This document shows positions 28,748-29,788 of a DNA stretch of 29,788 nucleotides, piece by piece. The notes beneath the pieces were generated by a model. The model saw only the letters and a list, made by a program, of their open reading frames with translations. It was not told the origin of the DNA and searched no databases. Every line of letters begins with the position of its first letter. The stretch's first letter is position 1. Made by a program: the position numbers and the translations under genes. The stretch spans positions 1 through 29,788 of the forward strand of contig JAHHTI010000004.1 of assembly GCA_020024735.1 (NCBI GenBank), given 5' to 3'. The stretch comes from Mycoplasmataceae bacterium (GTDB taxonomy: Bacteria > Bacillota_I > Bacilli_A > Mycoplasmatales > Mycoplasmoidaceae).

Positions 28748-29640
28748 TGTTTAGTATGAATAAAAAAGCTTTAGCCATTGATGGTAACTCTTTATTTTAT
28801 CGTATGTACTATGCTACTCAAAATCAAGTAGAGTATGCTTTACAAAACCACTGAACACCAAATAATGGTATTAAATTAATGTTATCTACTATTAATAAGA
28901 TTGTGTCAAGTGATCAATATGATTATGTCTTTATTGCTTTTGATGCAGGTTCTAAAACCTTTCGTCACACCATGATTGAAGGTTATAAGGATGGAAGAAC
29001 AAAAACACCTGATGAATTAATCAAACAAATGCATGACACTATGCTAATGTTATCAGCATTAGGATATTATGTGGTGAGTAAAGAAGGCATCGAAGCGGAT
29101 GATCTAATTGGTTCTTTTAGCCACTTGATGTCACAAAATGAAATTGCTTGTCACATCTATACCTCAGATAAAGACCTTTTACAATTAGTTAATGAATACA
29201 CTACTGTGAGACTATTGAAAACAGGTCTTTCAAAAATTGAAGAATATAACATTCAAAATTTTCAAGAAAAGTTCTTTAATTTAACTCCATCCCAAATCAT
29301 TGAATACAAAACTATTATCGGTGATAAATCTGATAATATTCCTGGAATTAATGGAGTTGGTGAAAAAACTGGCATTAGCCTTATCAATAAATATGGTTCA
29401 TTACAAAATATTTATGAACATCTAAATGAATTATCTCCAGCACTCCAAGAAAAGTTTATTAACCAAAAAAACTTAGCTGAAACCTATCGTCAAATTGTGA
29501 CTATCTTAATTAATCAATATGATGGAATGCAAGTTGATGAATTTATCAAGAAAAATAAGGATTTTACTACAATAACTAGAATTGTTAAAGAATATAATCT
29601 ATCAAAATTAACCTTTCTCCTTGAAGATAAATTATTTTAA
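28747..29640 (+). CDS. 5'-3' exonuclease (stand-alone PolA-type flap nuclease, 297 aa)
   Basis: It removes RNA primers and 5' flaps. Mollicutes often have only this N-terminal part of DNA polymerase I, and the length (297) fits that. Metal-binding motifs are ALAIDGNSLFYR (about 8-19), FDAGSKTFRH (65-74), IEADDLIG (115-122), YTSDKDLLQL (138-147) and GDKSDNIPGINGVGEKT (192-208), the last with the helix-hairpin-helix. TGA is Trp at NHWTPNN. The ATG at 28747 overlaps the dnaE stop by one base; MNKK at 28756 is an alternative start. Position after dnaE suggests joint expression of lagging-strand functions. No polymerase domain follows. Confidence 0.95.
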
Positions 29641-29727
29641 TTAACCCCATATATTAGATAGTGTATTAAAAAAATTTTTAGTACATATAAAATAGAATAT
29701 TTTACCTTAAAACAAGAAAGTACCACC

Positions 29728-29757
29728 TTACATTTTTTGCATTTATTAAGTTATAAT
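29728..29757 (+). promoter_or_regulatory. Promoter near the right edge
   Basis: TTACAT (29728-29733), an 18-nt spacer and TATAAT (29752-29757) form a good sigma-70-like promoter. It lies ten bases before an ATG at 29768. Confidence 0.5.
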
Positions 29758-29767
29758 TAAGCTTATT

Positions 29768-29788
29768 ATGAGATACAAAAAAGCTTCC
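29768..29788 (+). CDS. Possible start of a gene cut by the window edge
   Basis: The ATG at 29768 is 10 nt after a TATAAT box, the same spacing as other genes here with leaderless-type starts. Only seven codons (MRYKKAS) are visible; the basic start would suit a signal peptide or many other proteins. Nothing more can be said. Confidence 0.3.

Noticed and set aside
29663..29684. Inverted repeat GTATTAAAAA / TTTTTAGTAC after the exonuclease gene as a terminator
   Set aside because: The stem is nearly all A-T and no T run follows it, so a terminator call is not justified.
1..29788. CRISPR arrays, insertion sequences, prophage genes, rRNA and intact tRNA genes
   Set aside because: I looked for regular short repeats with spacers, transposase-like proteins and tRNA cloverleaf signatures and found none apart from the degenerate unit at 14452-14530.

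Overview
This window comes from a mollicute (mycoplasma-type bacterium). The DNA is very AT-rich. UGA must be read as tryptophan throughout: argF, asnA, asnS, pgsA, dnaE, holA and the large surface-protein genes are all broken by in-frame TGA under the standard code, and become full-length, family-typical proteins when TGA is Trp (TGG is also used occasionally). No rRNA, intact tRNA, insertion sequence, prophage or CRISPR array was found. I do not assign a species.

Layout. Positions 1-8866 (minus strand) hold two tandem giant surface-protein genes made of roughly 100-residue beta-rich modules; the distal one runs off the left edge. A divergent small acidic protein gene (8952-9380) follows, then ornithine carbamoyltransferase (9587-10657), a 41-residue basic protein (minus), asparagine synthetase AsnA with a downstream membrane protein, and EF-Tu (12601-13785). 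Positions 13838-16126 form an accessory surface locus: two paralogous small lipoprotein genes share a duplicated promoter/signal-peptide block with a poly-T tract between the -35 and -10 boxes. Between them, on the opposite strand, lies an acyltransferase-3-type membrane gene broken at a run of eight G. Then come a small unknown gene (16141-16500), a possible minus-strand small RNA, a four-TM protein, pgsA and asnS (minus). Upp and HolA (plus) converge on a 1439-residue lipoprotein that I identify as an M60/enhancin-type zinc metallopeptidase (21075-25394, minus). The right end is a replication/repair operon: a 77-residue protein, DnaE and a stand-alone 5'-3' exonuclease, coupled by one-base TAATG overlaps.

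How it fits together. The housekeeping genes serve asparagine supply and charging (asnA, asnS), pyrimidine salvage (upp), phosphatidylglycerol synthesis (pgsA), translation (tuf), replication (holA, dnaE) and possibly arginine-derived energy (argF). The rest is host interface: anchored modular proteins, lipoproteins, an envelope acyltransferase and a secreted, membrane-tethered protease. The most interesting signal is the 2.3-kb locus with three homopolymer tracts positioned as on/off switches (two promoter spacers of 17 and 19 nt, and one out-of-frame G8 coding tract). A second pattern is that many genes have a -10 box only 6-10 nt before the start codon, implying leaderless mRNAs, while another set has good Shine-Dalgarno sites.
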